Assembly: GCA_035222895.1 (NCBI GenBank)
Contig: JAVYIG010006860.1
Coordinates: 1 to 64,000, forward strand
From: Strongylocentrotus droebachiensis
Taxonomy: Eukaryota; Echinodermata; Echinoidea; Camarodonta; Strongylocentrotidae
DNA: 64,000 nt
Direction of reading: 5' to 3'
The notes under the pieces: generated by a model
Seen by the model: only the letters and a program-made list of their open reading frames with translations
Databases searched by the model: none
Told to the model about the DNA's origin: nothing
Shown here: piece by piece, positions 27,101 to 41,300 of the stretch
How the letters are laid out: every line of letters begins with the position of its first letter
Position numbering within the stretch: position 1 is the first letter of the stretch
Position numbers and translations under genes: made by a program

Positions 27101-30100
27101 GCATGGGTCATTTAAGTTATTTCTGTTCAGACTAGCGAAAACCATTGTATAGCTATACCAAAACTTATTGCTATACAATACCTAATTAATTTTGTTTTTT
27201 AGTCTGAATGTTATCCTGAAAAGTCAGATGGCGAAATGAAGGTTTTAGCATTGTTTCCAACAAAGACTTTGAACCAAAATTAAGGTCCATTTCCAATGGG
27301 ATCAGTGTATCATTCTAGGAAGGTTTACATGTATCTTGAGGGTAATAATTAAAATTATAATGAGATCACTTTATATTGCGCAGCTACATGTACTATACAA
27401 GTGTGTCTTCAACAAAGCTTTGAAGAATCGTACACCGATGATTTGCCAGCTTTCATGTCAACTGGCCTCTTCAAAATTATTTTCTTTGTATACTATAAGG
27501 CATCTTTATGCAATGTTGTTTTCTAGTCTGTAAGCTCCTTTCACTATACGCGGATTATGACGTTTCTTTTTACAAGTTTGTATCATGTGTGAACCCGCTA
27601 TTGCACTCAAAATACTCCTCCATAACTTTGACCCATGAGGCCTGTTTTCATCAGCTTGAGATATCCCGCTATTTGAACTATCCTGATCGCAAATTATCCA
27701 GCTAATTTGCGTCTTCATCAGCACGCAGCCACGCAGTTGCCATTAGCAGGATATTTGGTCGAGATAGTCATCCCAAGATATCTTGGGCTAGTTATATCCC
27801 GCTGTTTGTCCGGTACGTCTTCACCAGCCCAAAGACTAGCACTATGCGCAAAAGCTGAGCAAAATATCTTGAGCTCGAGTTTCGAGTCTCGAGCTGATGA
27901 AGGAGCGATTTGTATAACATCAGGCTTATTTCCCAAATCAGAAATAGCAGGCTATTTGGCAATCTCGAGCTGATGAAGACATATCTATGGATGCTGTTGA
28001 AAGTGCACACAGCTGTTAGCAAGTCTGGTTTGGGTTGACGAAGGAGAAATTATTTATTCATGGGAACATTTATTGGCAATTTAGAGATGAAGAGAGGGGA
28101 TAGCAAAATGTCCCAACATTATGAACATTAATGACATAAATGGCAGAGAAGCATAGAAACATTATGCATGTTTACAAGTAAAGTTCAGTGTACAATGTAC
28201 AGTGTTTAATGTTTTAAGGACAATACATTATGAGAATGACAAAATATATACCGGGTACATGTATCTGTAAACAAGAATTACAATTACATGTATGATATGG
28301 TTGGGGTAGAGGTAGGATAGCAGAGTTTGGTGCAGGGGAATTTTTGCCCCAGTCTTGGTTTCAAAAATAGAGAAATTTTAGACAAGTAATCCCCCAGCTT
28401 CTTAGAGGTTTCTGTAACTATTTTTGGTGATTAATATTCTCAATATAGCCTTTTCATATCATACATGAACATGTATTTTTATGAAAATAGTGAGCCAAGA
28501 AACTTAACTTACACTTTGTCAAATCAATTAATATGGAAGAGTGTCAGTGCCAAAATAGCATGAGCAGTTGGCAATTAAACCCTGGAAACCCCTCCAAGAA
28601 AGTTATAAAACGGAAAAATTGTAAGATCTAAATGTACACGTACACGTAGCTTCAAAGTCAGAAAATATAGGTTTCTAGTAGGAAATAGTAACATACATAC
28701 CGTATACAGTCAAACCTGCTTTAATGTCCACCTGTTTAGAAAGACCGCCTGTCTATAAAGACTACCTGTGTATAAAAACCACATTTTTTTGTTTCCCTTG
28801 AAAATGGTTTCTCTTGAAAATGGTTTCTCTTTGAAACCTTTACCGAAGGGACCTGTACATAAAGACCACTTTTCATGTTTTCCCTTGAGCGGTCTTTATA
28901 TACAGGTTTCACTGTACATGAAAATCATTGCATGAAAGATTTCATGTTATACTCTTGATAAGGAGAAAATGTATAAAACATTATTTCCACTGGGGCATGC
29001 TGTATTACTATCCCTCTATTAGCCATGCTGTTCAAGCATAAACATGACATGGTTCTGATGATCTACCCAAATCAGTTAGACTTAGGGTGCGTTCAAGCGA
29101 CACTTTTTCACCCTAGAAACACGGTTTTCAAAGATGTTTAGTCTAAAACACGGCTGCGTTCAAGCGATTTTCAAGCGATTTTTTGTCGACGTAATAATAA
29201 ACGTGTTTCAAAATGAAAAATGAAATGCTGAAAAAGGGTGCATTTTGTATCGTGATTCTGCTAAAAATCGTTTGAACGCAACGAGATCTCACGCATGATG
29301 CTATAACGTCATTATTGTGGCCTGCTTCCGGTTTGGTCGATAGTAGATCGTAAACAAATTCAAAAAGCACCAGCAAAGTTGGCGTATACTTCCTGGGTCA
29401 AACTGCGCAGTGTGATGAGCAGTGGCTGGGCTTGCAATGAGCAAGAATCGGTGTTGATGAAAAATGGCTTGAACTACATGTATCTCCCTCAGTAACCCTG
29501 TTTTTAATGGCGTTTTGATTTGTGATTCATGTTCTAGCTTCAAAAAATCGCTTGAACGCACCCTAATAGCAACTGTGCCCTGACCAGTTGGGATATTTGA
29601 TTGATAATCGAGGGGGGGGGGGGGGGGGGGCGAGGGAGGCAAGGGAGTGTGATGTACATGTGTTCTGATCCCTAATCAGGTGGATCCGTGCTGAATTAGA
29701 GTGGCCTTGCCTGCTAATACTCTCTCCATCTTGTACATCACACCCTCTCGAGGACAAGTTCAATCCTCGAATTATCTCTCAGCTCAGCTGCCCATGTCGT
29801 GACCAGTTTCAATTTAATCTTTTAAGAGAAAGGTTAATTCTGGTAAAGGTATAATTTAAAAAACCATTTGCGCGTGTTCTCATGTTTTTTTTCCTTTCAC
29901 CAGTCATGAGCTTTACCTTGTTTGAGAACATCAAGACTCATTCTGTATAAGTTGTTTAGCACACCCCAAAAAGAAAATAAATAAGAATGCAAAATATAAT
30001 TAAAAAATAACCATGGAAATACAACTGCAAGGACAACAAATTTGTGCAACTACATGTATAGATATGAACACCATGGAAAGGTATTATTAATTATCTGGCA

Positions 30101-30896
30101 AGGACCCAACATTTTTAAATGTGATTTTGACTCAATCTGCACATTATGTATTGTAGGGCATTTAAGTATGAAAGAGGTGTAAAAAGGTTGTTTTTTCCAG
30201 GACCTATACTGGACTAGGTCTGTACATTATGTAAGGCATTTCAGTAATGAGTATGAAAGGTGAAAGTGGTACGAAAAAGTATCATTATCCTATGTTGGTG
30301 GGACTCAGTCTGAACATTATGTACGGCATTTAAGTATGAAAGGGGTCCCAGGTGAGAAATATTTATGGAGATAGACCAGCAATGACAAGAAACAACAAAC
30401 ACTGAGGCTCTCATAACATAAGAGCTATTGATGTTCAATATTTACCCCATGTTTGATACCTTTGGCAATTGGCATAGATCATGCTGGTCTACATAGATAA
30501 TTGCTTGGATTTATTTGTGGTTCCAGGTATGTAGGTGAATAGATGATTATTTTGTCTGTTTAGAGCCAGAAGGGTGTTAAGTCATATACTTTAACACAGA
30601 GTTGTACATACAGAGATGATTCATTGGACCTTCCTTGGCAAGATTATTGTGGAATATATCTGTTTGCATAAAATTATCTATGTGTAGTCTTTAATTGAGA
30701 TCCACCACAAGTTTTTATTTGATATTTACATCTTTCTTACTCTTTTTCCACCCCTCACCTCTCTCTCTACCTGTCACTCTTTTTCTCTGTCTTTTTTTCT
30801 CTCCCATTTTCCCTCTCTTGTACATGTATCTCTCATATTTTCTCTTTCCCTCTCACTCTCCCTCCACCCTTCTTTCTCCCTATCTCTCTACCTCTC

Positions 30897-30928
<32 letters not shown>

Positions 30929-30930
30929 GC

Positions 30931-30974
<44 letters not shown>

Positions 30975-31447
30975 GCTCTCTATCTCTCCCTCCCCCCCTC
31001 TCTCTCTCTATCTCCCTCCCCCTCTCTCTCTCTATCTCTCCCTCACCCTTTCTCTCTCCCTCCCTCTTTATCCCCCTTTCTCTCCCCATCCACAGGCCTG
31101 TAGATGTCCCAAGTTCTGGAGGGTGCCCCTCTACAATGCAGCGGGTGGAGAGACTTCAGAGTGTGTCTCGGCTCAAGCTTTCATGGCTATGTGGAGAAGG
31201 TACACAGAAATCTTTATTTAATAATAATAATAATAGCTAGTTCTTATATAGCGTTTTTCAGGACAAATGCCCTCTCAAAGCGCTTGCAATGTTGTGTTTA
31301 GTTATGTGCTCTTGTGGTTCAGTATTGCAGTGAAGGTGATCCGACCTTTCTCTAGTCTAGGCTTTGTTTTATCAGTGTATTTAGGGTTATGGTGAGGGTC
31401 AGGGGTCATGTTTGATCCAGTGTTAAAGTAAAGAATTGGTAAGTTTG

Positions 31448-31480
<33 letters not shown>

Positions 31481-34400
31481 GAGAGAAAGAGAAAGAGAGA
31501 GAGAGAGGCAGGAAAGGGGAGAAAAACAAACAGACATCGAGATAGAGATAGACAGGCAGTGAGACAGAAACAGATAGACAGACATTCTGACACTAGTGAC
31601 AGAGTCATTAGATAATGACCTTTTGCTCCAAATGCAGAGACGTATGTTTTGATAGATCACATTTTGTTTTTGACACCTTTCCAGTTCAATTTGGAGTTGT
31701 GATAAGGTGTAGCATTTGCTCATCTCATAAGATAATTGTCACGCTGCACAGTATCTCAATATAGCCTCCTATTCTGACCGAATTCCCTTCACATTGATCA
31801 GCTACAAAGATTTTATCTTGCCTATGTCATTTTGCAAATTGGCCACTGCATGATGTTCTGAACAAATATTATGAAACTACAGTCAAACCTGTCCGTAGCG
31901 ACCACTCAACAGAAACACACAAAGTGGTCTTTGTAGACAGGTTCCTTTAGTACATTTCTCAATGAGAAATCTTTTTCAAGGGAAACAAAAAATGTGGCCT
32001 TTGTAGACAGGTGGTCACTAAAGCAGGTTTGACTGTACCAAACAAGTTGTGCATTAAATGGACAACTTTACAGAAAGACAATACAGTAAGGTTTGTGCGG
32101 AATTCATACATGTTTCTCATCATCATCATGTGAACCTAATAATATACAGTTAACAACTCAATTATTCAAACCTTGTAACTTTTTTTTTCTTTTGCTTATT
32201 TGCAATGACGAACCTTCGTCATTGCCTTGTTTTCGTTCACATTCTGCCCCATTAATATTTTCCTGGTTTTCCTTATCGTCCAAAAATCCCATTCGTTTTG
32301 CACGTAGTGTTTGTTATTCCTAGTTAGGTGCTTTCCTCATGTCCTTTTCATTTCAAATTTCATAGGCATAGTCTCTAGCATCTCATCAAGGTCACCTACT
32401 TTTTCGATTTTCGAAATCACTCATGCATAACCGTCCAGGTGCCATTTTGTCCGTTTCTGGTCCATTTTAAGGCCTTTCTATCTTCCTTCCTATTTCCACT
32501 ATCCTAGATCCTACAAATTTCTAACAAATTCCTCTCGATAGTCTAAGAGATGTCTTTTCGTCAGCGACATATAACTTGCCCTTCAAAATGCCATCTTCAT
32601 ACTCAAAATTCGAATCTGAAACCGTCTCCGTCAAAAATCTCTCAAATTCTTGAAAAAATGACCCCTAAATAATCTAAAACTGCCATAACTTTCTCATATA
32701 AATTCCGTTTTGTATTTAAATCTCACAGTATCTTTATCTCATAATTGCACATAGCCATGCAAAATTTCACGCTCTAATGGCTTTGCAAAACATAAATAGC
32801 GCCCTCTAAAGTTCTGGGAATTGGCTTTCTTTCTATGGCTGTATCTCCATTATGGCTTGGCAAATCCGTACCCTTTTTTGGATTTAGATACTTGAAGATA
32901 TGCCCTTTCCAGCCATATACAAAATTATATACCCTTACACTGACTGACTTTGAGAAAAATGCCCTCCAAATTCGCCATTTTCAAGAAAATTCCAAAATAA
33001 CTTAAACTTGCTCTAAAATTGCGATCTTTATACCTACATCAATGAAACTTGGCACACATATGTATCCATATACGTGACAACTGTCTGCCAAGTTTAATAA
33101 ATTGTAATGCCCTCGTTGCAAAGTTATCGTCAAAAATGATGAATTTACTATGCATTACGTAATAGCGCGTTTAATGCGTGCAATACATTGCGCGGAGATA
33201 ACAATGGTGTCAAACTGACCGCAATGGAGTGCCCTTTCGCATGATACCAAGTATAGTATATGTTCACACAGAAAATTGTGAGTAAATCGCATTTGAACAA
33301 AGGTCATTATACGAATTCCGCCGAGTTTCCGCCCGAATCTAACACGTATCGACTATGACGTCATTTTTTCAGACTGCTTTTCGCCCCTTAAACGTCCTTT
33401 TTTTTCCTTGAAAATTTGCAGTGACATGCCGAGTTCCAATACGCAGGGCACCTCTTGGCCGGATTTTTGAAATTGGTCAAGGGGGCCATTTAAGACGCCA
33501 TTTTGTCCTATAAATCTATTTTACATCACGTGTTTCGATAAGATTATCATAGAAAAAAAAAAGAGTGGTTTATAATAACAACCATGAAATTCTCTTTCTA
33601 ATGATACCAAATACGGCCCATAAAGAGACGTGAAGAGAGAGAGAAAAAACAATTTAACTCCGGCCATATTACAGATCCTGCACGTTTTCCGCCCATTCAT
33701 TACACGCATTGTCTATGGGGCATATCGGGTTCACGCTTTTGGCCCCCAGAACGAACTTGATTGCAATGTCAAACATGCACCAAATCCCATTGGTTTGTGC
33801 ACGCAGTGCTTGCGAGCCCTTTCTAGGTTCTTTCCCCTATCCCAATTTCTTTCAAACTTCGTAGGCATGGTACCATCCCATCAAGGTCACTGTTGATGCC
33901 TTTCTTTCGCCCTACCTATCTCCAATATCACAGAAGCTACAGACTTCGTGCAAATTGCTCTGGATAGTCCGAGAGAAGCTCTTTCGTTTGACACGTAGAA
34001 ACACGGCGTCATTGCACGCACATCGTTCTGACACGATTGCATTTCTAGTGTTGTTGTTGTTGTTGTTATTTTTTGTTATTTTTTGTTATTTTTTTTTTTT
34101 TGGGGGGGGGGGGTTGTATTCTGTTACTCAGGAATGAAAGGTGGACTGGTTGAATCAGGGCCTTTGATGAATTCTTATAGATGTAAGCTTCAATATGTCA
34201 TATTCCCAAGAGAAATAAATCGGCACACATCAATTTTTCACATAAAAATAACAACACTTGGTGATGGTATGACAAATTTAGTTGTTAACTCAATATGTAT
34301 GGATCTAAATATAGACTGGGGTACATATGAATGCAGTCTTTCATACTCCTGGAAGCACGATCATCATCATCACTTTGATGATAGCCCCAATCTGTTCAAA

Positions 34401-37400
34401 CTATCCTCCTTCGCAAACCAGGCCAAGTACCGCAACTAGTCTTCTCAATCAGACTTATGATAAAGACATGGCTCGACGCTAACACACAAATTCAAATTGC
34501 ATGCATTCGTTGTTGCTAGGTAGGACAAACATTATGGCTTGCCTTACCTAACAACACGTAATATATACAATTTGCATACTGACTATTGAAATACTATTGT
34601 TGGTTACAGGTGAATGAAATAGTTTGTATCGAGGCACTTGAGTATAAATTGGTTACATTACTAATAATGACCTATTCTAATTAATGCATTGCAGTATATA
34701 TATGATACTTTAGAATCAAACTGACAGATAAACTAATCTCAAATCAAATCAAATCAAATCAAATCATTTATTTCCAAATCCAACATCAATTAAAAACAAT
34801 GTGTAAAAAACAGTCAATGGGCAATAAAAACATTGTAAAACTATGACATTTCAATCAAACGATTAAGAAGAAAAATAAATCAAAACAAGTAGAGCAATAA
34901 AAGAGAAACAAGGTACAGGCTACGTTAAAAACATAAGTGGATACTTGGAAAATGGTGAACACAATAAAAGCCAGGTTTTTTACTTGTTTGGGTGTGTTCA
35001 CCTAGTTTGTATATTTGTTTGTTTTACATTATTATTATAAAAATTAGATATTGGTCAAACAATACATAAAACATAGAACATGAGAACATGTATGCAATTG
35101 AATTCTTTTTTAGAGAGCAATCATTATATCATATTTTCTTTATAAAATCACCCAAAGTACATAGATGATTCATGCTTCCAAAATTCTTTGGAAGGTCATT
35201 TTCTCAAAACACTTGAGTCTGCAGCTTAAGACTAGGTTTCATTAATAGTCCACATATGTTGAGTGCTAATTGGTTGCAATGCTCAGAATGACTGCTATAG
35301 TTGCTCGTTCAACACGCTCTCACAAATTGCCATCCAATCCGTTTTACACCTACGACCCCTATCACCAAATATAGTTGGCTTAAAAATTGTAATTGAGAGT
35401 GCTCGTTTCAAGATTAAGTAGGCCTACATTATAAAAGTGATAGGGACACAGGGGGCACGTGCTACCCCCTCCCCACTCCCTCAACTGAATGATAGAAAAA
35501 GGAATAATAATAAATTATACTTGTATCGTGCACATATCGCTTTTCGGCCCGTGACATTTCGAGGATAAGGAAAAGAGATAGAATCACGCAATAATAAGAA
35601 AATGCAATTTGATTAAGCTGGGGTAATAATATAAATTATAATGGCAGGGCCCTCAGGGAAAACAGCATTAATACTTATAAGGCTACCCTTGGTAAAACAA
35701 GACACTAGTATTATTATTATTATTATTACCAGTATTATTAATCAGATACCAACAACATTTTTACTAAAGGAAAACTGCTCATGAATAAATGAGTTTTCAG
35801 TCTGTTTTTGGAAGAAGGAAAAAAAGGAAAAGAAAGAAAAAAAGAGAGATAATGAAAGAGAGAAATGGAAAAATGAGACGATAGGACCCCCCTCCATACC
35901 CCTCCCCAATAACAGACCTTTCAAATGAGCATAGAAAATGGTTTTCAAAGTTAGGTTGATCTCATGACCTTGCTTTGTAAACAAAAAGCAAGATTCCATC
36001 TGCGGAAAGCCAGAAGGGCATTAAGTCATATACTTTTGATATTATGGAGTTAATGCCCTTTCAACTCTCACCAGATTATGTTTGAGGGCAAAAAAGGTGA
36101 CACTTTAATCTATAGAACTTTTGTGCCTCTGCTGGAAAACCTTTATAAATGATGTAGTCCCACATACATATGTGTGGGTGGTATTAGGATGTATGTTTGA
36201 GGCTCTAACTAGATTGATTGCATAGAGAGATTTCTCATAAAGCATTTTATCAGAGATAATTGGGCTTGGAGATGAAATAACGGCAAGATGTCCCCTCCGA
36301 CGGATCTTATCTTCCCCGTAATGATTGATTGGTGAAAGTTCAGGGTGTACAGCGCCTCGATTCTTAAAGCCCCTGTGCCTGTGATTGTAAACATACACCG
36401 GTCAAAGATAGTCTGCAAGCACGCATTCCATCCCTCCTCCCATTATAGGCCCGTCCTCATTAGCCCAAGATTTTTAAATACGTGTAGCCCACTAATTTCG
36501 AACTAGAGAAATTCACCCAGTTACTAGCGATAGATATATGTGAAACAGTAAAGATGCAGATATAAAAAGTGGGCTCTTTCAGTCTGGAATATTTATTAGC
36601 TCAAGAAATCCAGGGCTTGAAACTAACAGTCATCTGATACACATGGGCACCTTAAAGGGATCCGGTAACTTTGTCTCAGAATCTGAATCAAAATCCTGGA
36701 TTTAACTGATGCTGCAATGATAATTATAAACCTTGAGGTCAGTCAGGAACCCCATGACTTTTACAAGCCGATCGCCTGTCTGATTATCAAGATATTTATG
36801 ATTGGAATTACAAATTTTGAAAACCGTTTGCCAAATGGTTTTTATAACACTACAGTCTATTGGGGAAAACGAGTATGGTAAAACAGGTCACTCAAAGATT
36901 TTAAAACTTTTTTGAGGCACTTCTTGATCATTTTGAAGCGCGATTTTTTTTAGGGCTTCAATATTACTACACCATATCACATACACTGATAACACGTAGG
37001 GCCGTGCATCTCAGATTTAACATTGTTAAACGATGCCTTTAACCTACCCCCTCCTCCCCCCCCCCTCAAACTTTTAGAATTTTCACATAAGGTCCCATCT
37101 GCACACAGACCTTAAGATTTTCCATCCAAACCCCTAATGGAAAAACTTGGTATGGTGCCCTGTATTATTCCAAGCACACTTCGACTTGGCTGCTCTTTGG
37201 CCAATTAGTTGGCTAATTCAGCAATGAAGAAATACTCTGATAACATGTACATGTATGCTGAGAAGCCCCAGTTGATTCCTCAAGCGAGGGAGTATTGCTC
37301 AAGTGAAATCGAAATTGGGAACTTCAAACACAGACTATTTGTCTTAAAGGGGGTGTAGCCTGACGAAACTACGTGTCTTTCCCATAGCCTGACTCAGGCC

Positions 37401-38275
37401 AATCAGGTATAATACGACTACGGACGATGCGACCGCAGAATTACGTACATGCAACAGACGCGAAACCGGAGCGTGGTGAGAACTTTGGTCTGTTTTGCGA
37501 ACACTAGCGAGAGGTAGAGGGCCGTAACCAGTATGTACCAAGCTACACTCCCTTTAAGAAGTGATGAATGGTCTAATATCTCAATCTTGAGCTTCTTCAA
37601 GGCTAACAGAGATGCATGGACAAGCTATCATCCATTCCTTCCAGAGTTCAGAAAAGGACAACGTCTTTTAGTTCATGTAGCTCTGTGATGAATAAATTTG
37701 ATAAAGCTTGTCTGAATAAATGTCCTATAGCAAAATGAGTGGAATTTAAATTATTTCTCACCTCCCTTCTTGCTTAACCCCTCTCATACCGTGTGCATTG
37801 AATCCTGCCATAGAATTTGAGTGTTGAACAATGTGTTTGGATTAAGAAGATCCCATTTTCTTTCTTTGAGGAAAAAAGGGTAATAATTGCCCCTATTGTG
37901 AAGTTTATTCTATGGAAGATACTCTATGCCCAAAGTTCATTTAGGACAATTACCCATAAATGTGATGGTTAAGAAATTGTTGATATCCGACTCTAAGAGA
38001 AAAATATTGATAATTTTTAGTATCTTGCTATTTTTATTGACTAAAATTAGAGATATATGACTGCAAAAACTTTCTACATCAGGTTTAAAGATATGGACAG
38101 GATAGCTGAAATGTCCTGCTGTACTTTACTTGATGGGTTTAGTTATATGAACCTGTACCTGTAAAGCAAGTTGATGGAAAGAAAATATATTGATTGTGAC
38201 AGATTTTTTCTTTTGACAAAAGGAGAGTGAAACAAGAAGGGACAGGCAGAGTGATTGGTGAAATGAAATAGAAAT

Positions 38276-38306
<31 letters not shown>

Positions 38307-41300
38307 GATATTAGAGACAAACATATAGGAAGCAGAAGAGAGAGATAGAGAGAGAGAGAGAGGGAGAGGGGGGGGGGGAGAGTAAGGGGTGGAGGGAGAA
38401 GGACAGAGAAAAACAGAAAAAGCAAAAAGGAGGTAAGAGGAGAGACAGAGCCTAGAGATGGCATGAGATTGATAGAGAGATGGCATATGAGAGAGAGAGA
38501 GGGAGAGAGAGACAGAGACAGAGACAGAGAGAAGGAGTAATTAAAACAACAAAGAAGGCATGAGAAAATAATAAGATTCATAAATTGACAGTGAGAGAGA
38601 AATACGCTGAATTCAGTAGAGATTCATAATTTTCTGATTAGAGGGGAGAAAGACAGCAGAAAATATAAAGCATTCAAATCTTTGAAAACCAGCATGAAGA
38701 ATGATAATGGCAGAGCTGAATATGCTGCAAGAAATATGAATATTTTATAGACAGAGTGAGTCTGAAAGATAATGGTAAGTTTGGCAGAGACAGAGAGAAA
38801 TACAGAGAACGTGGGAGAGAGAAAGAGAAAGAGAGAGATAGAGTGAGTGAGATACAGAGCAACTGAAAGATAGAGAAAATGAGATATATGAATTTGCAAT
38901 TGGGAGATAAATACCCAGTGCACTTCAAATATGCGAGAGTGCACTTGAGAACAAATCAATATCCTGAAATTGATCAGAATCTTAAAATGGGACTTCCCAC
39001 ATGTATATGATCTCTTGTAACATTATATCTCAGAATGTGACATCATGAGTTTTAAAAGCTTTATTATCTTCTGGGACTTCACCCAATTCTTTAGAATCAA
39101 TTATGTGGTACATCTTTAGGCAACTGTACACCAGGAAATAGGTGGTTTGTATTGAGAAAAAAAAGCCCTTTAAAACATGAAGTGGATTTCATTGAGTTCA
39201 GGTATATACCACTTCAGATTATAAGGTTAAATGTACTACATTCAAACCTGCTTTAGTGACCACCTGTATACAAAGACCACATTTTTCTTTTCCTTGAAAA
39301 TGGTTTCTTATTGAAACATGTACTAAAGGAACCTGTCTACAAAGACCACGTTTTGTGTTTCCCTTGGGCAGTCACTATAGACAGGTTTGACTGTATACTA
39401 ATTATTCAGAAATAAATTTCATAGCTTTGGTGGTTGACATCGTACACAAACCTATTCAGAAATATCAGAACAGACAATGCTTGTAGTGATTTTTTTTTTA
39501 GATGCCCGACGGTTGATAGATTTTTAGATGATATTCTTTAAGACGGTTGGCATATGTTTCCAGAGAGATGTATAACATTAGTTTGAAACATATTATTTTG
39601 ATCTGAATTTTTTTTTCTTTTCTGATAAATTGTTCAAGTTTTGTACATTTGACTGATATTCTGTAATTTGAAATATTAACATGAATTAACATATAAGCGC
39701 ATATAGTATAAAATAAGACCTTATGGATGCATATAATGCATTTTTCTTTCAATTCCTTTAAATATTTTGTATGCATATATCTAGAATGTCCCTCATGCTA
39801 GCTGTGTGTTTTGTCTGAACTTAAATCACTGTGTCAATATCAGTGTCCATTTAATGTGCCAATCTCAAAAGGATGTAAATTTGCTCTCCTTGACCAAACA
39901 TCACGCGCTAGTTTCTTGCTGAGTAAATATTGGCATGATTTTGTCCTATTTGATAGCCGTTTGCAAAACTGAGTTGTACATTAAGAATCTGTCACAACCT
40001 CCTCCTTTTCATCTTGCTATATTTGCTACATGATCTCTCTTTCTTTCATGTAATCTCTCTCTCTCTCTCTCTCTCCCTCTCTCCCCCTCTCTCTCTATCT
40101 CTTTCTCTTGTCTCTTTTTCTTTTCTCTTTCTCTGCTGTCTTTCTCTTTTTCTTCTCTCCCTCTCTCTCTCTCTTTCCATATTCATTTTATCTCTTTCTC
40201 CCCCTCTCCCCCTCTCCCCCTCTCCCCCTCCACCCTCCACCCACCGCCACCCACCTCTCTCTCTCTCTCTCTCTTGTTTTATGCATTATTTCTTTCGTTT
40301 GTCTGTAAATTGCTTTTAAGTGAAAGCGTAAAATAAATTCAGATAAAAAATCAAAGTCATATATGTTTACATATACAGAATGCTTTAATGCTATATCAAA
40401 TAACATCTTTCTTTTATGCAAACAAATGTGAAAATGCTTTTTTTTTATTTGAAGGAAGAAAAAGGCATACACTGATAAAAATGTAAAAAAAGATTATACA
40501 AAAAATATGAATATGAGCAACATTAATATTATATTAGCAACAATAAACAATAATCATTATTCTCTTTTTACACTTTTTTGGATATATTGCAGCATTCTAT
40601 GATATTTTGTAAAACAGTACATGCACAAAACCAATAAAATCAGTCTTTTCAAATAACTACATATTTAGCAATGAATCTATGTGTGTCTAAAGATGTTCAA
40701 TTTTTTACCCCTGCACAGCCCAGCTGTACTGACAAGGTGCTGAAGCATTCACAGAATTTCTACTTCCTACCAGGTACCTACTTAATTGACCTGGGTCACC
40801 TGGGAGGAATGTGGAAGATGTAGATTAATTGTGGCAGGACTATGTCACTAAATGTTTAAAGATAGGAATCGTAGTATGCACTGTACAGGAACTGAATATT
40901 ATCACTATCATCTTATCTTATTTTCTTTTCTTTGTCATTGTCTTTCTACCAGGATAACGAAACAGTGTCACGACGATGCCTCCCGCTTCTTCCGGTTACT
41001 GTCGCGACCTGGTGCCAAGGACCTCACACCTGAAGACTTCAACCCTTTAGTGCAGGTTTGTATTCCAGGGCAGTGTTTCACAAAGATCCTAAGTTGAACT
41101 TATCTCTAAGTTGGACCTAACAATTATGGAAAGCCGTTAGCATCTTTGAAAATATTTTGTAAAAGTTTATTTTAAAAGGCATGAAATGTTGGTTCCAATC
41201 ATTCATATTTTCTATTATCAAGTAGATTTCATGTTCTTGATGTGGAATTCATGAAAAGTCTAAAATACTTAAATTTTTGCTTTTGAATATATATGAAAAC

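Larger units (their letters stand above)
26668..31095. other. PPP2R3 intron 3-4
   Basis: Contains a poly-C run at about 26730, a cluster of CCCGCTATTTG/GCTGATGAAGA repeats at about 27590-27980, a mariner-like MITE, a GGGTGCGTTC TIR element, poly-G at 29611 and a long CT-rich tract before the acceptor CATCCACAG. Confidence 0.6.
31200..40952. other. PPP2R3 intron 4-5 (9.75 kb)
   Basis: No exon is seen inside. It holds GA/CT microsatellites (31450-31600, 38270-38560, 38800-38880, 40045-40275), two MITE families, a related pair of segments at 32210-32590 and 33745-34005, a LINE tail at 34740 and poly-G at 34103. Confidence 0.6.

Noticed and set aside
30695..31240. Plus-strand Ser/Leu-rich frame of 181 codons
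   Set aside because: It is translated CT microsatellite running through the acceptor of exon 4 in the wrong frame.
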